Below, in pieces: positions 37,831-46,827 of a stretch of 64,000 nucleotides of DNA. The notes below the pieces were generated by a model. That model made no database searches and had not been told where the DNA came from. It worked only from the letters and a program-made list of their open reading frames with translations. How positions within the stretch are numbered: position 1 is the stretch's first letter; the number at the start of each line of letters is the position of its first letter. Source of the DNA: Pseudomonas sessilinigenes (GTDB lineage Bacteria; Pseudomonadota; Gammaproteobacteria; Pseudomonadales; Pseudomonadaceae); assembly GCF_003850565.1 (NCBI RefSeq), contig NZ_CP027706.1, positions 4,216,001 through 4,280,000 of the forward strand, read 5' to 3'. A program made the position numbers and the translations under genes.

Positions 37831-38886
37831 ATGAGCGCCAGCACCACCGCCACCTTGCGTCATGACTGGACTTTGGCTGAAGTCAAAGCCCTGTTCACCC
37901 AGCCGTTCAACGACTTGCTGTTCCAGGCGCAGACGGTGCACCGCGCGCATTTCGATGCCAATCGGGTCCAGGTTTCCACCCTGCTGTCGATCAAGACCGG
38001 CGCTTGCCCGGAAGATTGCAAATATTGTCCGCAGTCCGGTCACTACAACACCGGCCTGGAAAAGGAAAAACTCCTGGAAGTGCAGAAGGTCCTGGAAGAG
38101 GCTGCCCGGGCCAAGGCCATCGGCTCCACGCGTTTTTGCATGGGCGCGGCTTGGAAGCATCCTTCCGCCAAGGACATGCCCTACGTGCTGGAGATGGTCA
38201 AAGGGGTCAAGGCCATGGGCCTGGAGACCTGCATGACCCTGGGCAAGCTCGACCAGGAGCAGACCGAGGCCCTGGCCCAGGCTGGCCTGGACTACTACAA
38301 CCACAACCTGGACACCTCGCCGGAGTTCTACGGCAGCATCATCACCACCCGCACCTATAGCGAACGCCTGCAGACCCTGGCCTATGTGCGCGATGCCGGG
38401 ATGAAGATCTGTTCCGGCGGCATCCTGGGCATGGGCGAGTCCCTGGACGACCGTGCCGGGCTGTTGATCCAGCTGGCCAACCTGCCCGAGCACCCGGAGT
38501 CGGTGCCGATCAACATGCTGGTGAAAGTGGCCGGTACGCCGCTGGAAAATGCCGATGACGTTGACCCGTTCGACTTCATCCGCATGCTCGCCGTGGCGCG
38601 GATTCTCATGCCGCAATCCCATGTGCGCCTCTCCGCTGGTCGTGAGGCCATGAACGAGCAGATGCAGGCCCTGGCCTTCTTCGCCGGCGCCAACTCGATT
38701 TTCTATGGCGACAAGTTGCTGACCACCGCCAATCCGCAGGCCGACAAGGACATGCAGCTGTTCGCCCGCCTGGGCATCCAGCCCGAAGCGCGCGAAGAGC
38801 ATGCCGATGAAGTGCACCAGGCGGCCATCGAACAGGCCCTGGTGGAGCAAAAGAGCAGCGAGCAGTTCTACAACGCTGTCGTCTGA
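37831..38886 (+). CDS. bioB: Biotin synthase
   Basis: Radical SAM enzyme of 351 residues that inserts sulfur into dethiobiotin, the last step of biotin synthesis. The [4Fe-4S] motif is [10 protein letters not shown] (CX3CX2C, about residues 53-60), with YYNHNLDT and [11 protein letters not shown] as further BioB signatures for the auxiliary cluster and substrate site. AAGGAA lies before the ATG at 37831; an upstream in-frame ATG at 37768 overlaps the promoter region and is unlikely. First gene of bioBFHCD. Confidence 0.97.
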   Translation: MSASTTATLRHDWTLAEVKALFTQPFNDLLFQAQTVHRAHFDANRVQVSTLLSIKTGACPEDCKYCPQSGHYNTGLEKEKLLEVQKVLEEAARAKAIGSTRFCMGAAWKHPSAKDMPYVLEMVKGVKAMGLETCMTLGKLDQEQTEALAQAGLDYYNHNLDTSPEFYGSIITTRTYSERLQTLAYVRDAGMKICSGGILGMGESLDDRAGLLIQLANLPEHPESVPINMLVKVAGTPLENADDVDPFDFIRMLAVARILMPQSHVRLSAGREAMNEQMQALAFFAGANSIFYGDKLLTTANPQADKDMQLFARLGIQPEAREEHADEVHQAAIEQALVEQKSSEQFYNAVV

Positions 38887-39027
38887 GCGACCGACCACCC
38901 GTAGCCCGCTGCCACAGGCCGCGACCGACCCGAAAGGGGGCGAGGATCAGGAGTGCATCCCGATCTCGTACACCTGTCGCGGCCAGGGGCAGAGGCGACG
39001 GCTCATCTTTTGATCATCGAGGCCTGC

Positions 39028-40206
39028 ATGTCTTTTGATCTTGCCGCGCGCCTCGCTGCGCGCCGTGCCGAACATCTGTATCGCCAGCGTCCCCTGCTCG
39101 ACAGCCCCCAGGGGCCGCAAGTGGTGGTTGACGGCCAGCCATTGCTGGCGTTCTGCAACAACGACTACCTGGGCCTGGCCAATCATCCGCAAGTGATCGA
39201 AGCCTGGCGCGCCGGTGCCAGTCGCTGGGGCGTGGGCGGTGGCGCCTCGCACTTGGTGGTGGGCCATAGCGGCCCGCATCACGCCCTCGAAGAGGCCTTG
39301 GCAGAACTCACCGGCCGCCCTCGGGCGTTGCTGTTCAGTACCGGCTACATGGCCAATCTCGGGGCGGTCACGGCCCTGGTGGGGCAGGGCGACACGGTGC
39401 TGGAAGACCGTCTCAACCATGCTTCGCTGCTGGATGCCGGGCTGCTCAGTGGCGCGCGTTTCAACCGCTACCTGCACAACGATCCGGCCAGCCTGGCCAA
39501 GCGCCTGGAAAAGGCTACCGGCAATACCCTGGTGGTCACCGACGGGGTATTCAGCATGGATGGCGATGTGGCCGATCTGCCGGCCCTGGCCCGTGAAACC
39601 AAGGCCCGAGGCGCCTGGCTGATGGTGGACGACGCCCATGGCTTCGGTCCCCTGGGTGCCAACGGCGCGGGCCTGGTAGAACATTACGGCCTGGGCCTGG
39701 ATGAGGTGCCGGTGCTGGTGGGGACCCTGGGCAAGGCTTTCGGAACCGCTGGGGCCTTTGTCGCAGGGAGCGAGGAATTGATCGAGAGCCTGATCCAGTT
39801 CGCCCGGCCCTACATCTATACCACCAGCCAGCCGCCAGCGTTGGCCTGTGCCACCTTGAAGAGCCTGGAGCTACTGCGCAGCGAACACTGGCGCCGCGAG
39901 CACCTGGCAAGCCTGGTCCGCCAGTTCCGCCGGGGCGCCGAGCAGATCGGCCTGGCGCTGATGGACAGCTTCACTCCGATCCAGCCCATCCTGGTCGGCG
40001 ACAGCGCCCGGGCCATGCGCCTGTCACAGAGCCTGCGCGAGCGCGGGATCCTGGTCACCGCCATTCGCCCGCCGACGGTCCCGGCCGGCAGCGCGCGGTT
40101 GCGCGTGACCTTGTCCGCCGCTCACAGCGAAAGTCAGGTACAGCTATTGTTAGACGTATTGGCAGATTGCTTCAGTGAACGGCAGGCGGGACCAAGCCAT
40201 GCGTGA
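39028..40206 (+). CDS. bioF: 8-amino-7-oxononanoate synthase
   Basis: PLP enzyme of 392 residues that condenses pimeloyl-ACP with alanine. Features are [13 protein letters not shown] near residue 47, the HxxH-type [20 protein letters not shown] region, [13 protein letters not shown], the PLP-Asp/His pair DDAHGFG and the Schiff-base lysine in [11 protein letters not shown] (about residue 237). GAGG precedes the ATG at 39028. It follows bioB by 141 bases in which I see no terminator. The stop overlaps bioH. Confidence 0.96.
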   Translation: MSFDLAARLAARRAEHLYRQRPLLDSPQGPQVVVDGQPLLAFCNNDYLGLANHPQVIEAWRAGASRWGVGGGASHLVVGHSGPHHALEEALAELTGRPRALLFSTGYMANLGAVTALVGQGDTVLEDRLNHASLLDAGLLSGARFNRYLHNDPASLAKRLEKATGNTLVVTDGVFSMDGDVADLPALARETKARGAWLMVDDAHGFGPLGANGAGLVEHYGLGLDEVPVLVGTLGKAFGTAGAFVAGSEELIESLIQFARPYIYTTSQPPALACATLKSLELLRSEHWRREHLASLVRQFRRGAEQIGLALMDSFTPIQPILVGDSARAMRLSQSLRERGILVTAIRPPTVPAGSARLRVTLSAAHSESQVQLLLDVLADCFSERQAGPSHA

Positions 40207-40930
40207 TCGACTGATTCTGTTGCCCGGCTGGGGCCTGGGCGTGTCACCCCTGGAGCCCCTGGCGGCGGCATTGCAAGGATTGGATGAGCACCTGAGGGTG
40301 GAGATCGAGCCGTTGCCGGAACTGGTATCCAGCGATCCGGCGGACTGGCTGGATGAACTCGATGACGCCCTGCCCGATAACGCCTGGCTGGGCGGCTGGT
40401 CCTTGGGAGGCATGCTCGCCTCGGAGTTGGCGGCACGGCGTGGCGAGCGTTGTTGCGGCCTGCTGACCCTGGCCAGCAATCCCAGTTTTGTCGCCCATGA
40501 GCACTGGGCCAGCGCGATGGCCGGGGAGACCTTCGATGGGTTCCTGGCGGGCTGCGCTGGCGACCCGCGTGCCACCCTCAAGCGCTTCTCGCTGCTTTGC
40601 GCCCAGGGTGCTGGCGACCCGCGAGGTTTGTCCCGGTTGCTGCTCGGTGGCGCGCCGGTCACCCAGCCCGAGGTGTTGATGGCTGGCCTGGAGTTGCTGG
40701 CGCAGCTCGACACCCGTGAGGCCTTGCAGGGTTTTCGTGGGCCGCAGTTGCATCTGTTCGCCGGGCTCGATGGCCTGGTGCCTGCCGAGGCGGCGAGTGA
40801 GTTGCTGGCATTGTTGCCGGATGTAGAGGTTGGCCTGATTGAACAGGCCAGCCATGGTTTTCTCCTGGAGGACCCCCATGGAGTGGCGGGTGCGATCCAG
40901 GCTTTCTTGCATGAGTCCGGCGATGACTGA
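40199..40930 (+). CDS. bioH: Pimeloyl-ACP methyl ester carboxylesterase
   Basis: Alpha/beta hydrolase of 243 residues that removes the methyl ester from pimeloyl-ACP methyl ester, freeing it for BioF. Oxyanion/early motif LLPGWGLG, nucleophile elbow GGWSLGGM (Ser about residue 69), later Asp in FAGLDGLVP and His in QASHGF. The ATG at 40199 overlaps the bioF end by eight bases, and the bioH end overlaps bioC by eight, so F-H-C are coupled. The fold is directly visible; the substrate is set by operon context. Confidence 0.93.
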   Translation: MRDRLILLPGWGLGVSPLEPLAAALQGLDEHLRVEIEPLPELVSSDPADWLDELDDALPDNAWLGGWSLGGMLASELAARRGERCCGLLTLASNPSFVAHEHWASAMAGETFDGFLAGCAGDPRATLKRFSLLCAQGAGDPRGLSRLLLGGAPVTQPEVLMAGLELLAQLDTREALQGFRGPQLHLFAGLDGLVPAEAASELLALLPDVEVGLIEQASHGFLLEDPHGVAGAIQAFLHESGDD

Positions 40931-41735
40931 CCTGTCTGTTCCCGTCCCACCTACAGGCCTGCCTGACAAGCGCCGGGTTGCGGCCTCGTTCTCCCGTGCC
41001 GCCGCCAGCTATGACAGCGTTGCCGAGTTGCAACGAGCGGTTGGCCAGCAATTGCTGGAGCGCTTGCCCACTGGCTGGGCCCCTGCACGCTGGCTGGACA
41101 TGGGGTGCGGCACCGGGCACTTCAGCCGGGCGTTGGGCGCACGCTTTCCTGATGGCCAGGGCCTGGCCCTGGATATTGCCGAGGGTATGCTCGAGCATGC
41201 CAGGCCCTTGGGCGGCGCTGAGCATTTTATAGCGGGAGACGCCGAGCGCCTGCCGTTGCGGGTGGACAGCTGTGAGTTGATCTTTTCCAGCCTGGCGGTG
41301 CAGTGGTGCGCTGATTTCGCCGCGGTGCTCAGGGAGGCGCGACGAGTCCTCAAGCCCGGTGGTGTGCTGGCCTTCGCCAGCCTGTGCGTGGGCACCTTGC
41401 ACGAGCTGCGCGAGAGCTGGGCACAGGTGGATGGGCAGGTGCACGTCAATCGCTTTCGCGAGTTCGAGCGCTATCGCCAATTGTGCGACGCCAGCGGTTT
41501 GCGAGTGCGGAGCCTGGAGCGGGTACCCCATGTCCTGCACTACCCGGACGTGCGCAGCCTGACCCATGAACTCAAGGCCCTGGGCGCGCACAACCTCAAT
41601 CCTGGTCGCCCTGGTGGCCTGACTGGGCGGGCACGGATCGCAGGGTTGATCGCGGCCTATGAGGGCTTTCGCCAGGCCAAGGGGTTGCCGGCGACTTACC
41701 AGGTAGTCCATGCCGTATTGGAGAAACCACTATGA
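40923..41735 (+). CDS. bioC: Malonyl-ACP O-methyltransferase
   Basis: SAM-dependent methyltransferase of 270 residues that methylates malonyl-ACP to start pimelate synthesis by the fatty-acid machinery. Motif I is [14 protein letters not shown] (about residues 57-70), followed by [10 protein letters not shown] and the acidic GDAERLPL; BioC-type [16 protein letters not shown] lies near the N-terminus. The ATG at 40923 sits inside the bioH end. The stop overlaps the bioD start (ATGA). Confidence 0.95.
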   Translation: MTDLSVPVPPTGLPDKRRVAASFSRAAASYDSVAELQRAVGQQLLERLPTGWAPARWLDMGCGTGHFSRALGARFPDGQGLALDIAEGMLEHARPLGGAEHFIAGDAERLPLRVDSCELIFSSLAVQWCADFAAVLREARRVLKPGGVLAFASLCVGTLHELRESWAQVDGQVHVNRFREFERYRQLCDASGLRVRSLERVPHVLHYPDVRSLTHELKALGAHNLNPGRPGGLTGRARIAGLIAAYEGFRQAKGLPATYQVVHAVLEKPL

Positions 41736-42412
41736 GTCCTGCCTATTTCATCACCGGCACCGACACCGAGGTGGGCAAGACCACCATCGCCGCTGGCCTG
41801 CTGCATGCCGCGCGCCTGGCCGGGCTGAGCACGGCGGCGGGCAAGCCGGTGGCGTCCGGTTGCGAGCTGACGGCCAAGGGCCTGCGCAATGCCGATGCCT
41901 TGGCGTTGCAAGCGCAGGCGTCGTTGCCACTGAGCTATGAGGAGGTCAACCCGATCGCCTTCGAGCCGGCCATCGCTCCGCACCTGGCCGCACGCGAGGC
42001 GGGCGTGGCATTGACGGTGCAGTCGTTGCTGCTGCCCATGCGCCACATCCTGGCCAAGGGCGCGGATTTCACCCTGATCGAAGGTGCAGGTGGTTGGCGC
42101 GTACCCCTGGCGGGCCAGGACAATCTCTCGGACCTGGCCATGGCCCTGGGGTTGCCGGTGATCCTGGTGGTGGGGGTGCGGCTGGGGTGCATCAACCATG
42201 CCTTGCTGACTGCCGAAGCCATTGCCCGGGATGGCCTGCAACTGGCGGGTTGGGTGGCCAATATCGTCGATCCGAAGACCTCTCGTCTGGAAGAGAACCT
42301 GGCGACCCTGGCCGAGCGTCTTCCTGCGCCGTGCCTGGGTAAGGTGCCCTGGCTCCGGCTGGCTGGGGCCGAGGCAGTGGCCGAACACCTGCAACTGGAT
42401 CTGCTGGACTAG
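41732..42412 (+). CDS. bioD: Dethiobiotin synthetase
   Basis: ATP-dependent ring-closing carboxylase of 226 residues. P-loop [10 protein letters not shown] at residues 8-17, substrate loop KPVASGC near 37, and [10 protein letters not shown] near 115. It converts diaminononanoate to dethiobiotin. The last gene of the operon, coupled to bioC. No bioA is in this window; Pseudomonas usually has it elsewhere. Confidence 0.96.
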   Translation: MSPAYFITGTDTEVGKTTIAAGLLHAARLAGLSTAAGKPVASGCELTAKGLRNADALALQAQASLPLSYEEVNPIAFEPAIAPHLAAREAGVALTVQSLLLPMRHILAKGADFTLIEGAGGWRVPLAGQDNLSDLAMALGLPVILVVGVRLGCINHALLTAEAIARDGLQLAGWVANIVDPKTSRLEENLATLAERLPAPCLGKVPWLRLAGAEAVAEHLQLDLLD

Positions 42413-42450
42413 ATTTTGCCTATGGCAGGGCATTTGGCCATTAGTGTTTT

Positions 42451-42494
42451 TGACGGGCGTTTTCTTGACGGGTCTGCTTCAATGACACCCGTCA
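42451..42494. promoter_or_regulatory. TGACGGG repeat cluster ahead of the 98-residue protein gene
   Basis: TGACGGG occurs at 42451-42457 and 42466-42472 in direct orientation, and its complement CCCGTCA at 42488-42494. The second and third form an 8-bp inverted repeat (TGACGGGT / ACCCGTCA). It may be an operator with three half-sites or a hairpin in the leader; a TTGACG -35 is embedded. Confidence 0.45.
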
Positions 42495-42519
42495 TTCATT
42501 TTCCAGGTCGAGTTCTCTC

Positions 42520-42816
42520 ATGGAAATTTCCGGGAACAGCGCTTTCTACGCCGGGCTGAACGCGATTCAGGCCGGGCAGAATCGTGTCGATCAAGCCGCT
42601 GGCCAGATTGCCAGCACCGCTGTCGACCGCTCCGCGGGCAGTCAGTCGTCGGAGCTTCAGGTCAACCGCCTGCGCGGTGTGGACCGCAGCCAGGAGTCGG
42701 ACGTGGCCAGCAGCGTGGTGGAAATGTCCGCCGGCAAGTTCCAGGTGGAACTGGGCGTCAAGGTCGCCAAGGCCTCGGATGAAGCCCTCGGTACGCTGAT
42801 CGACACCTACGCCTGA
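42520..42816 (+). CDS. Conserved small protein (PA0505-like)
   Basis: Protein of 98 residues without signal peptide or TM segment, rich in Ala, Ser, Gln and Val. The N-terminus MEISGNSAFYAGLNAIQAGQ and the C-terminal half with heptad-like hydrophobic spacing hint at a coiled coil and resemble rod/flagellin-type ends, but I would not assign a function. A gene of this size between bioD and the acyl-CoA dehydrogenase is, as I recall, conserved in pseudomonads. It ends at a strong terminator, so forms its own short unit. Confidence 0.75.
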   Translation: MEISGNSAFYAGLNAIQAGQNRVDQAAGQIASTAVDRSAGSQSSELQVNRLRGVDRSQESDVASSVVEMSAGKFQVELGVKVAKASDEALGTLIDTYA

Positions 42817-42830
42817 TTGTCCTTTCGTCG

Positions 42831-42865
42831 AAGCCCGGCCCCCGTTTTCGGGGGCCGGGCTTTTT
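42831..42865 (+). terminator. Intrinsic terminator
   Basis: A perfect 14-bp stem (AAGCCCGGCCCCCG / CGGGGGCCGGGCTT) with loop TTTT, followed by T residues, 15 bases after the stop of the 98-residue protein gene. Confidence 0.93.
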
Positions 42866-43010
42866 CATGCCTGTCTTTATGCCATGTCCTCGGCTGAATT
42901 CTTGCGCTGACTGATTGCCGACTAGCCGGCTTCTACACTTCATGGCAGTGCCGTGGGCCTTGGCCTACGCGGGTGTTACATGGCGATGACGAAAGGTATT
43001 TGTCCGACGC

Positions 43011-43039
43011 TTGACAAGATTTGGGCGTAAACGTATGTT
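43011..43039 (+). promoter_or_regulatory. Promoter of the first acyl-CoA dehydrogenase gene
   Basis: TTGACA (43011-43016), 17-base spacer, TATGTT (43034-43039). The -10 lies within the first of two adjoining PsrA-type boxes, so repressor binding would block polymerase. Confidence 0.75.
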
Positions 43040-43054
43040 TCAAACAACTGTTTG
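43028..43054. promoter_or_regulatory. Twin PsrA-type operator boxes
   Basis: TAAAC-GTAT-GTTTC (43028-43041) and CAAAC-AACT-GTTTG (43041-43054) adjoin and share one base. The PsrA consensus is G/CAAAC-N2-4-GTTTG/C; the second box is a perfect match, the first differs at one end. PsrA is the TetR-type fatty-acid sensor that represses beta-oxidation genes in Pseudomonas, so this fits the gene downstream. Confidence 0.78.
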
Positions 43055-43115
43055 ACCGCTATAAAAACTCAACGCGGTTGTTCATTCCCGGTTACATCAG
43101 CAGAGGTTTATCGCT

Positions 43116-44921
43116 ATGCCTGACTACAAGGCCCCCTTGCGTGATATTCGCTTCGTTCGTGACGAGCTGCTTGGTTATGAGGCGCACTATCAGAGCCTCC
43201 CGGCTTGCCAGGACGCCACTCCGGACATGGTTGACGCCATTCTCGAGGAAGGTGCGAAGTTTTGTGAGCAGGTGCTGGCGCCGCTGAACCGTGTAGGCGA
43301 CCTGGAAGGTTGCACCTGGAGTGAATCCGGCGTTAAGACCCCAACCGGCTTCAAGGAAGCCTACAAGCAGTTCGTCGAAGGCGGCTGGCCAAGCCTGGCC
43401 CACGACGTCGAACACGGCGGCCAGGGCCTGCCTGAGTCGCTGGGCCTGGCGGTCAGCGAAATGGTCGGTGAGGCCAACTGGTCGTGGGGCATGTACCCAG
43501 GCCTGTCCCATGGCGCGATGAACACCATTTCCGCCCACGGTACGCCTGAGCAGCAAGACGCCTACCTGACCAAGCTGGTGACCGGCGAGTGGACCGGCAC
43601 CATGTGCCTGACCGAGCCACATTGCGGCACCGACCTGGGCATGCTGCGCACCAAGGCCGAGCCTCAGGCCGACGGTTCCTACAAAGTCACCGGTACCAAG
43701 ATCTTCATCTCCGCCGGTGAACACGATATGGCCGACAACATCGTCCACATCGTACTGGCTCGCCTGCCGGACGCCCCGGCCGGCACCAAGGGTATCTCGC
43801 TGTTCATCGTGCCCAAGTTCCTGCCCAACGCCGATGGCTCTGTCGGCCAGCGTAACGCCGTGAGCTGCGGTTCCCTGGAACACAAGATGGGTATCCACGG
43901 CAACGCCACCTGCGTGATGAACTTCGACGCGGCCACCGGTTTCCTGATCGGCCCGGCGAACAAAGGCCTGAACTGCATGTTCACCTTCATGAACACCGCT
44001 CGCCTGGGTACTGCGCTGCAAGGCCTGGCCCACGCCGAGATCGGTTTCCAGGGTGGCCTGAAATACGCTCGCGACCGCCTGCAAATGCGCTCGCTGACCG
44101 GCCCGAAAGCACCGGACAAGGCTGCCGACCCGATCATCGTGCACCCGGACGTGCGTCGCATGCTGCTGACCATGAAGGCGTTCGCCGAAGGCAACCGCGC
44201 CATGGTCTACTTCACCGCCAAGCAGGTGGACATCGTCAAGTACGGTGTGGATGAAGAAGAGAAGAAGAAGGCCGATGCCCTGCTGGCCTTCATGACCCCG
44301 ATCGCCAAGGCCTTCATGACCGAGGTGGGCTTCGAATCCGCCAACCACGGCGTGCAGATCTACGGTGGCCACGGTTTCATCGCCGAGTGGGGCATGGAGC
44401 AGAACGTTCGCGACAGCCGTATCTCGATGCTGTACGAAGGCACCACCGGTATCCAGGCCCTGGACCTGCTGGGCCGCAAGGTGCTGATGACCCAGGGCGA
44501 GGCGCTGAAGGGGTTCACCAAGATCGTCCACAAGTTCTGCCAGAACAACGAAGGCAACGAAGCCGTGAAGGAATTCGTGGCACCGCTGGCGGCACTGAAC
44601 AAGGAATGGGGCGAGCTGACCATGAAAGTGGGCATGGCCGCGATGAAGGACCGTGAAGAAGTCGGTGCTGCTTCGGTGGACTACCTGATGTACTCCGGTT
44701 ATGCCTGCCTGGCCTACTTCTGGGCCGACATGGCACGCCTGGCGGCCGAGAAGCTGGCTGCCGGCACCACCGAAGAGGCCTTCTACACCGCCAAGCTGCA
44801 GACCGCGCGCTTCTACTTCCAGCGCATCCTGCCGCGTACTCGCACTCATGTCGCCACCATGCTGTCGGGCGCCAACAACCTGATGGACATGAAGGAAGAG
44901 GATTTCGGCCTGGCTTACTAA
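43116..44921 (+). CDS. Acyl-CoA dehydrogenase (FadE-type)
   Basis: FAD enzyme of 601 residues for the first step of fatty-acid beta-oxidation, larger than the 380-residue classical form, with a C-terminal extension (about 465-601). It carries [20 protein letters not shown] (about 162-181) with FAD contacts, [14 protein letters not shown], the FGGHGF-type segment [21 protein letters not shown] and the catalytic-base region [16 protein letters not shown]. It resembles PA0506 of P. aeruginosa, reported to be FadE1 for long acyl chains. Own promoter with PsrA boxes; ends at an intrinsic terminator. Paralogous to the gene at 46828. Confidence 0.94.
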   Translation: MPDYKAPLRDIRFVRDELLGYEAHYQSLPACQDATPDMVDAILEEGAKFCEQVLAPLNRVGDLEGCTWSESGVKTPTGFKEAYKQFVEGGWPSLAHDVEHGGQGLPESLGLAVSEMVGEANWSWGMYPGLSHGAMNTISAHGTPEQQDAYLTKLVTGEWTGTMCLTEPHCGTDLGMLRTKAEPQADGSYKVTGTKIFISAGEHDMADNIVHIVLARLPDAPAGTKGISLFIVPKFLPNADGSVGQRNAVSCGSLEHKMGIHGNATCVMNFDAATGFLIGPANKGLNCMFTFMNTARLGTALQGLAHAEIGFQGGLKYARDRLQMRSLTGPKAPDKAADPIIVHPDVRRMLLTMKAFAEGNRAMVYFTAKQVDIVKYGVDEEEKKKADALLAFMTPIAKAFMTEVGFESANHGVQIYGGHGFIAEWGMEQNVRDSRISMLYEGTTGIQALDLLGRKVLMTQGEALKGFTKIVHKFCQNNEGNEAVKEFVAPLAALNKEWGELTMKVGMAAMKDREEVGAASVDYLMYSGYACLAYFWADMARLAAEKLAAGTTEEAFYTAKLQTARFYFQRILPRTRTHVATMLSGANNLMDMKEEDFGLAY

Positions 44922-44941
44922 GCCTGTCCGGCTCCACTGCG

Positions 44942-44976
44942 AAGCCGCTCGCCCCTCGGGGCGAGCGGCTTTTTTG
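44942..44976 (+). terminator. Intrinsic terminator
   Basis: A 13-bp stem AAGCCGCTCGCCC / GGGCGAGCGGCTT with loop CTCG and a T-run, 20 bases after the acyl-CoA dehydrogenase stop. Confidence 0.93.
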
Positions 44977-45052
44977 CATCTGCGGACCTTCGGTAAAAAT
45001 TCCCGACTAAAACGCTAAGCTGAAGCGATTCCCTGCCGTTACAGAGGTGGCA

Positions 45053-45070
45053 ATGTGACGCCTGTCACAT
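45053..45070. promoter_or_regulatory. CRP/Vfr-type site
   Basis: ATGTGA-CGCCTG-TCACAT, a perfect palindrome of the CRP consensus TGTGA-N6-TCACA, which the Pseudomonas cAMP receptor Vfr also recognises. It is centred 78 bases before the TTG I take as the diguanylate cyclase start. A start at 45074 would place the site directly against the start codon. Confidence 0.72.
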
Positions 45071-45139
45071 CGCATGTGCTTAACTTCTGCAATGAAGGCA
45101 CAATGCCATCTACTGATAAGCCGGGTTGGAGTTTTACCC

Positions 45140-46432
45140 TTGCCGCGTTCTTCCGCTGTACGTTTCAGTCACTTTCTTCCGTCTTTACTGCTTCTGCTTG
45201 CTGGGCTGGCGGCCGCCTACGTCAAGGACCTCAACGTATTCTTCACTTCGCTGTTCAACGTGCTGCCGACCCTGGTGCTGTTGCTCGGCGGGGCGTATTG
45301 CGCGGTGTATCGACGCCAGCGCGAGCTGTTCCTGATGGTCACGGTGTACATCGCCTACTTCCTGCTCGATACCCAGACCGACTTCTACCGGGACAATGGC
45401 CGGGTCCGTGAGGATGCCGCGGTGGTATTCCACCTGTGCTGCCTGTTGCTGCCCTTGCTGTTCGGTTTGTTCGCTGCCTGGCAGGAGCGCACGCATCTGT
45501 TCCAGGACATGGTGGCGCGCTTCGCCGTGTTGCTCGCCTTCGGCAGCGTGGCCCTGGGCCTGGAGCAAAGTTATCCCCAGGCGCTGCTGGCCTGGCTGGC
45601 AGAGATTCGCTGGCCAGCCCTGCATGGCAGCTGGATGAGCCTGATCCAGTTGTCCTATCCGGTGTTCTTCGCCGCCTTCCTGCTGTTGGCGATCCAGTAC
45701 TGGCGCAGCCCACGGCCGCTGCATGCGGCACAACTGGTGGGCTTGCTCGGGCTGTTCTGGATGCTGCCCAAGACGTTCATCCTGCCCTTCACCCTGAACA
45801 TCATGTGCAGCCAGGTGATGTTGATGATTGCCTCTGCGGTGGCCCACGAGGCCTACCAGATGGCCTTTCGCGATGAGTTGACCGGGCTGCCGGGGCGCCG
45901 TGCCCTGAACGAACGCATGCAGCGGCTGGGGCGCAACTACGTGCTGGCCATGACCGACGTCGACCACTTCAAGAAATTCAACGACACCCATGGCCATGAC
46001 GTGGGTGACCAGGTGCTGCGCCTGGTGGCCAGCAAGTTGTCGAAGGTCACCGGTGGCGGCCGGGCCTATCGTTATGGTGGCGAGGAGTTCGCCGTGGTGT
46101 TCGCCGGCAAGAGCCTGGATGAATGCATGCCGCACCTGGAGATGATCCGCGAGATCATCGCCGGCTATAACATCCAGTTGCGCAACCAGGAAAATCGTCC
46201 CCAGGACGACCAGCAAGGTCGCCAGCGCCGTGGCGCCGCAGGGGCTTCCAGCGTGTCGGTGACCATCAGTATCGGCGTTGCCGAGCGGCTGATGGAGCAC
46301 CGGACTCCCGAGGAAGTGCTCAAGTCTGCCGACCAGGCGCTCTATAGCGCCAAGGGCGCGGGGCGTAACTGCGTGATGGCCTTTGGGCAGAACCGACGCG
46401 GCGCAGTGCGGATGGACGCGGCCGCAGGTTAG
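45140..46432 (+). CDS. Membrane-bound diguanylate cyclase (GGDEF)
   Basis: Makes cyclic di-GMP. From the TTG at 45140 it has 430 residues: an N-terminal block of seven or eight TM segments (about 10-245) and a GGDEF domain (about 265-425) with intact RYGGEEFAVVF active site and the DVDHFKKFNDTHGH metal/nucleotide segment. The usual RxxD inhibitory I-site is replaced by Thr-Gly-Gly-Gly, so product inhibition is probably absent. An Arg/Gln-rich insert lies near 365. The TTG has GGAG eight bases ahead; in-frame ATGs at 45074 and 45092 lack ribosome binding sites. No EAL domain. Confidence 0.87.
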   Translation: MPRSSAVRFSHFLPSLLLLLAGLAAAYVKDLNVFFTSLFNVLPTLVLLLGGAYCAVYRRQRELFLMVTVYIAYFLLDTQTDFYRDNGRVREDAAVVFHLCCLLLPLLFGLFAAWQERTHLFQDMVARFAVLLAFGSVALGLEQSYPQALLAWLAEIRWPALHGSWMSLIQLSYPVFFAAFLLLAIQYWRSPRPLHAAQLVGLLGLFWMLPKTFILPFTLNIMCSQVMLMIASAVAHEAYQMAFRDELTGLPGRRALNERMQRLGRNYVLAMTDVDHFKKFNDTHGHDVGDQVLRLVASKLSKVTGGGRAYRYGGEEFAVVFAGKSLDECMPHLEMIREIIAGYNIQLRNQENRPQDDQQGRQRRGAAGASSVSVTISIGVAERLMEHRTPEEVLKSADQALYSAKGAGRNCVMAFGQNRRGAVRMDAAAG

Positions 46433-46640
46433 GTGATGGCGGCGTATTCAGCGCCCGTACGATCATTGGCAGGCCTGGATGGCGGCAGTAGGTTGCAATG
46501 ACCTGTTGCCGCAAACGCCGATGCCGGTGCGCCCAGCACCACCGTGCGCTGGCCAGGCCGGCCCCCACGTTTCTTGATTTCCATCGACTGCTGCCAGGGG
46601 CCAAGGTCCGTCTGCCGGTAGCACTTTTCAGCGGTTAGAC

Positions 46641-46727
46641 AAACGGTCACATCTGTCAAAAGCCCCGCTCTCGGCCGGCCTTGTCATGCTATTGCCAGTT
46701 ATTGACTAAAAATTACAAAACGGTCAC
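46641..46727. promoter_or_regulatory. Direct repeat AAACGGTCAC upstream of the second dehydrogenase gene
   Basis: The ten-base sequence AAACGGTCAC occurs at 46641-46650 and 46718-46727 in the same orientation. The second copy leads into GGTCA-CCAGA-TGACC, a small inverted repeat. The gap 46433-46827 otherwise has no gene I can support and must contain the promoter of the dehydrogenase. Confidence 0.35.
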
Positions 46728-46827
46728 CAGATGACCCTATGTGTCTCAAAAGTTGTTCGGGTACACTCGACTCTCCGTAAATGGGCCCACTCCGGCCCGC
46801 TTGTCTTTAGATCTTGCGAGGTTTGCC

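Noticed and set aside
43092..44849. A 585-codon antisense frame over the acyl-CoA dehydrogenase gene
   Set aside because: The composition is that of a codon-bias shadow (His/Gln/Val/Ala rich), and the sense gene is unambiguous.
45074..45139. ATG starts at 45074 and 45092 for the diguanylate cyclase
   Set aside because: Neither has a Shine-Dalgarno, and the CRP/Vfr palindrome abuts the first; the TTG at 45140 has GGAG at proper spacing. Some doubt remains.
46741..46827. GTG-initiated N-terminal extension of the second acyl-CoA dehydrogenase
   Set aside because: The paralogue starts at the equivalent of 46828, and GCGAGG precedes that ATG.
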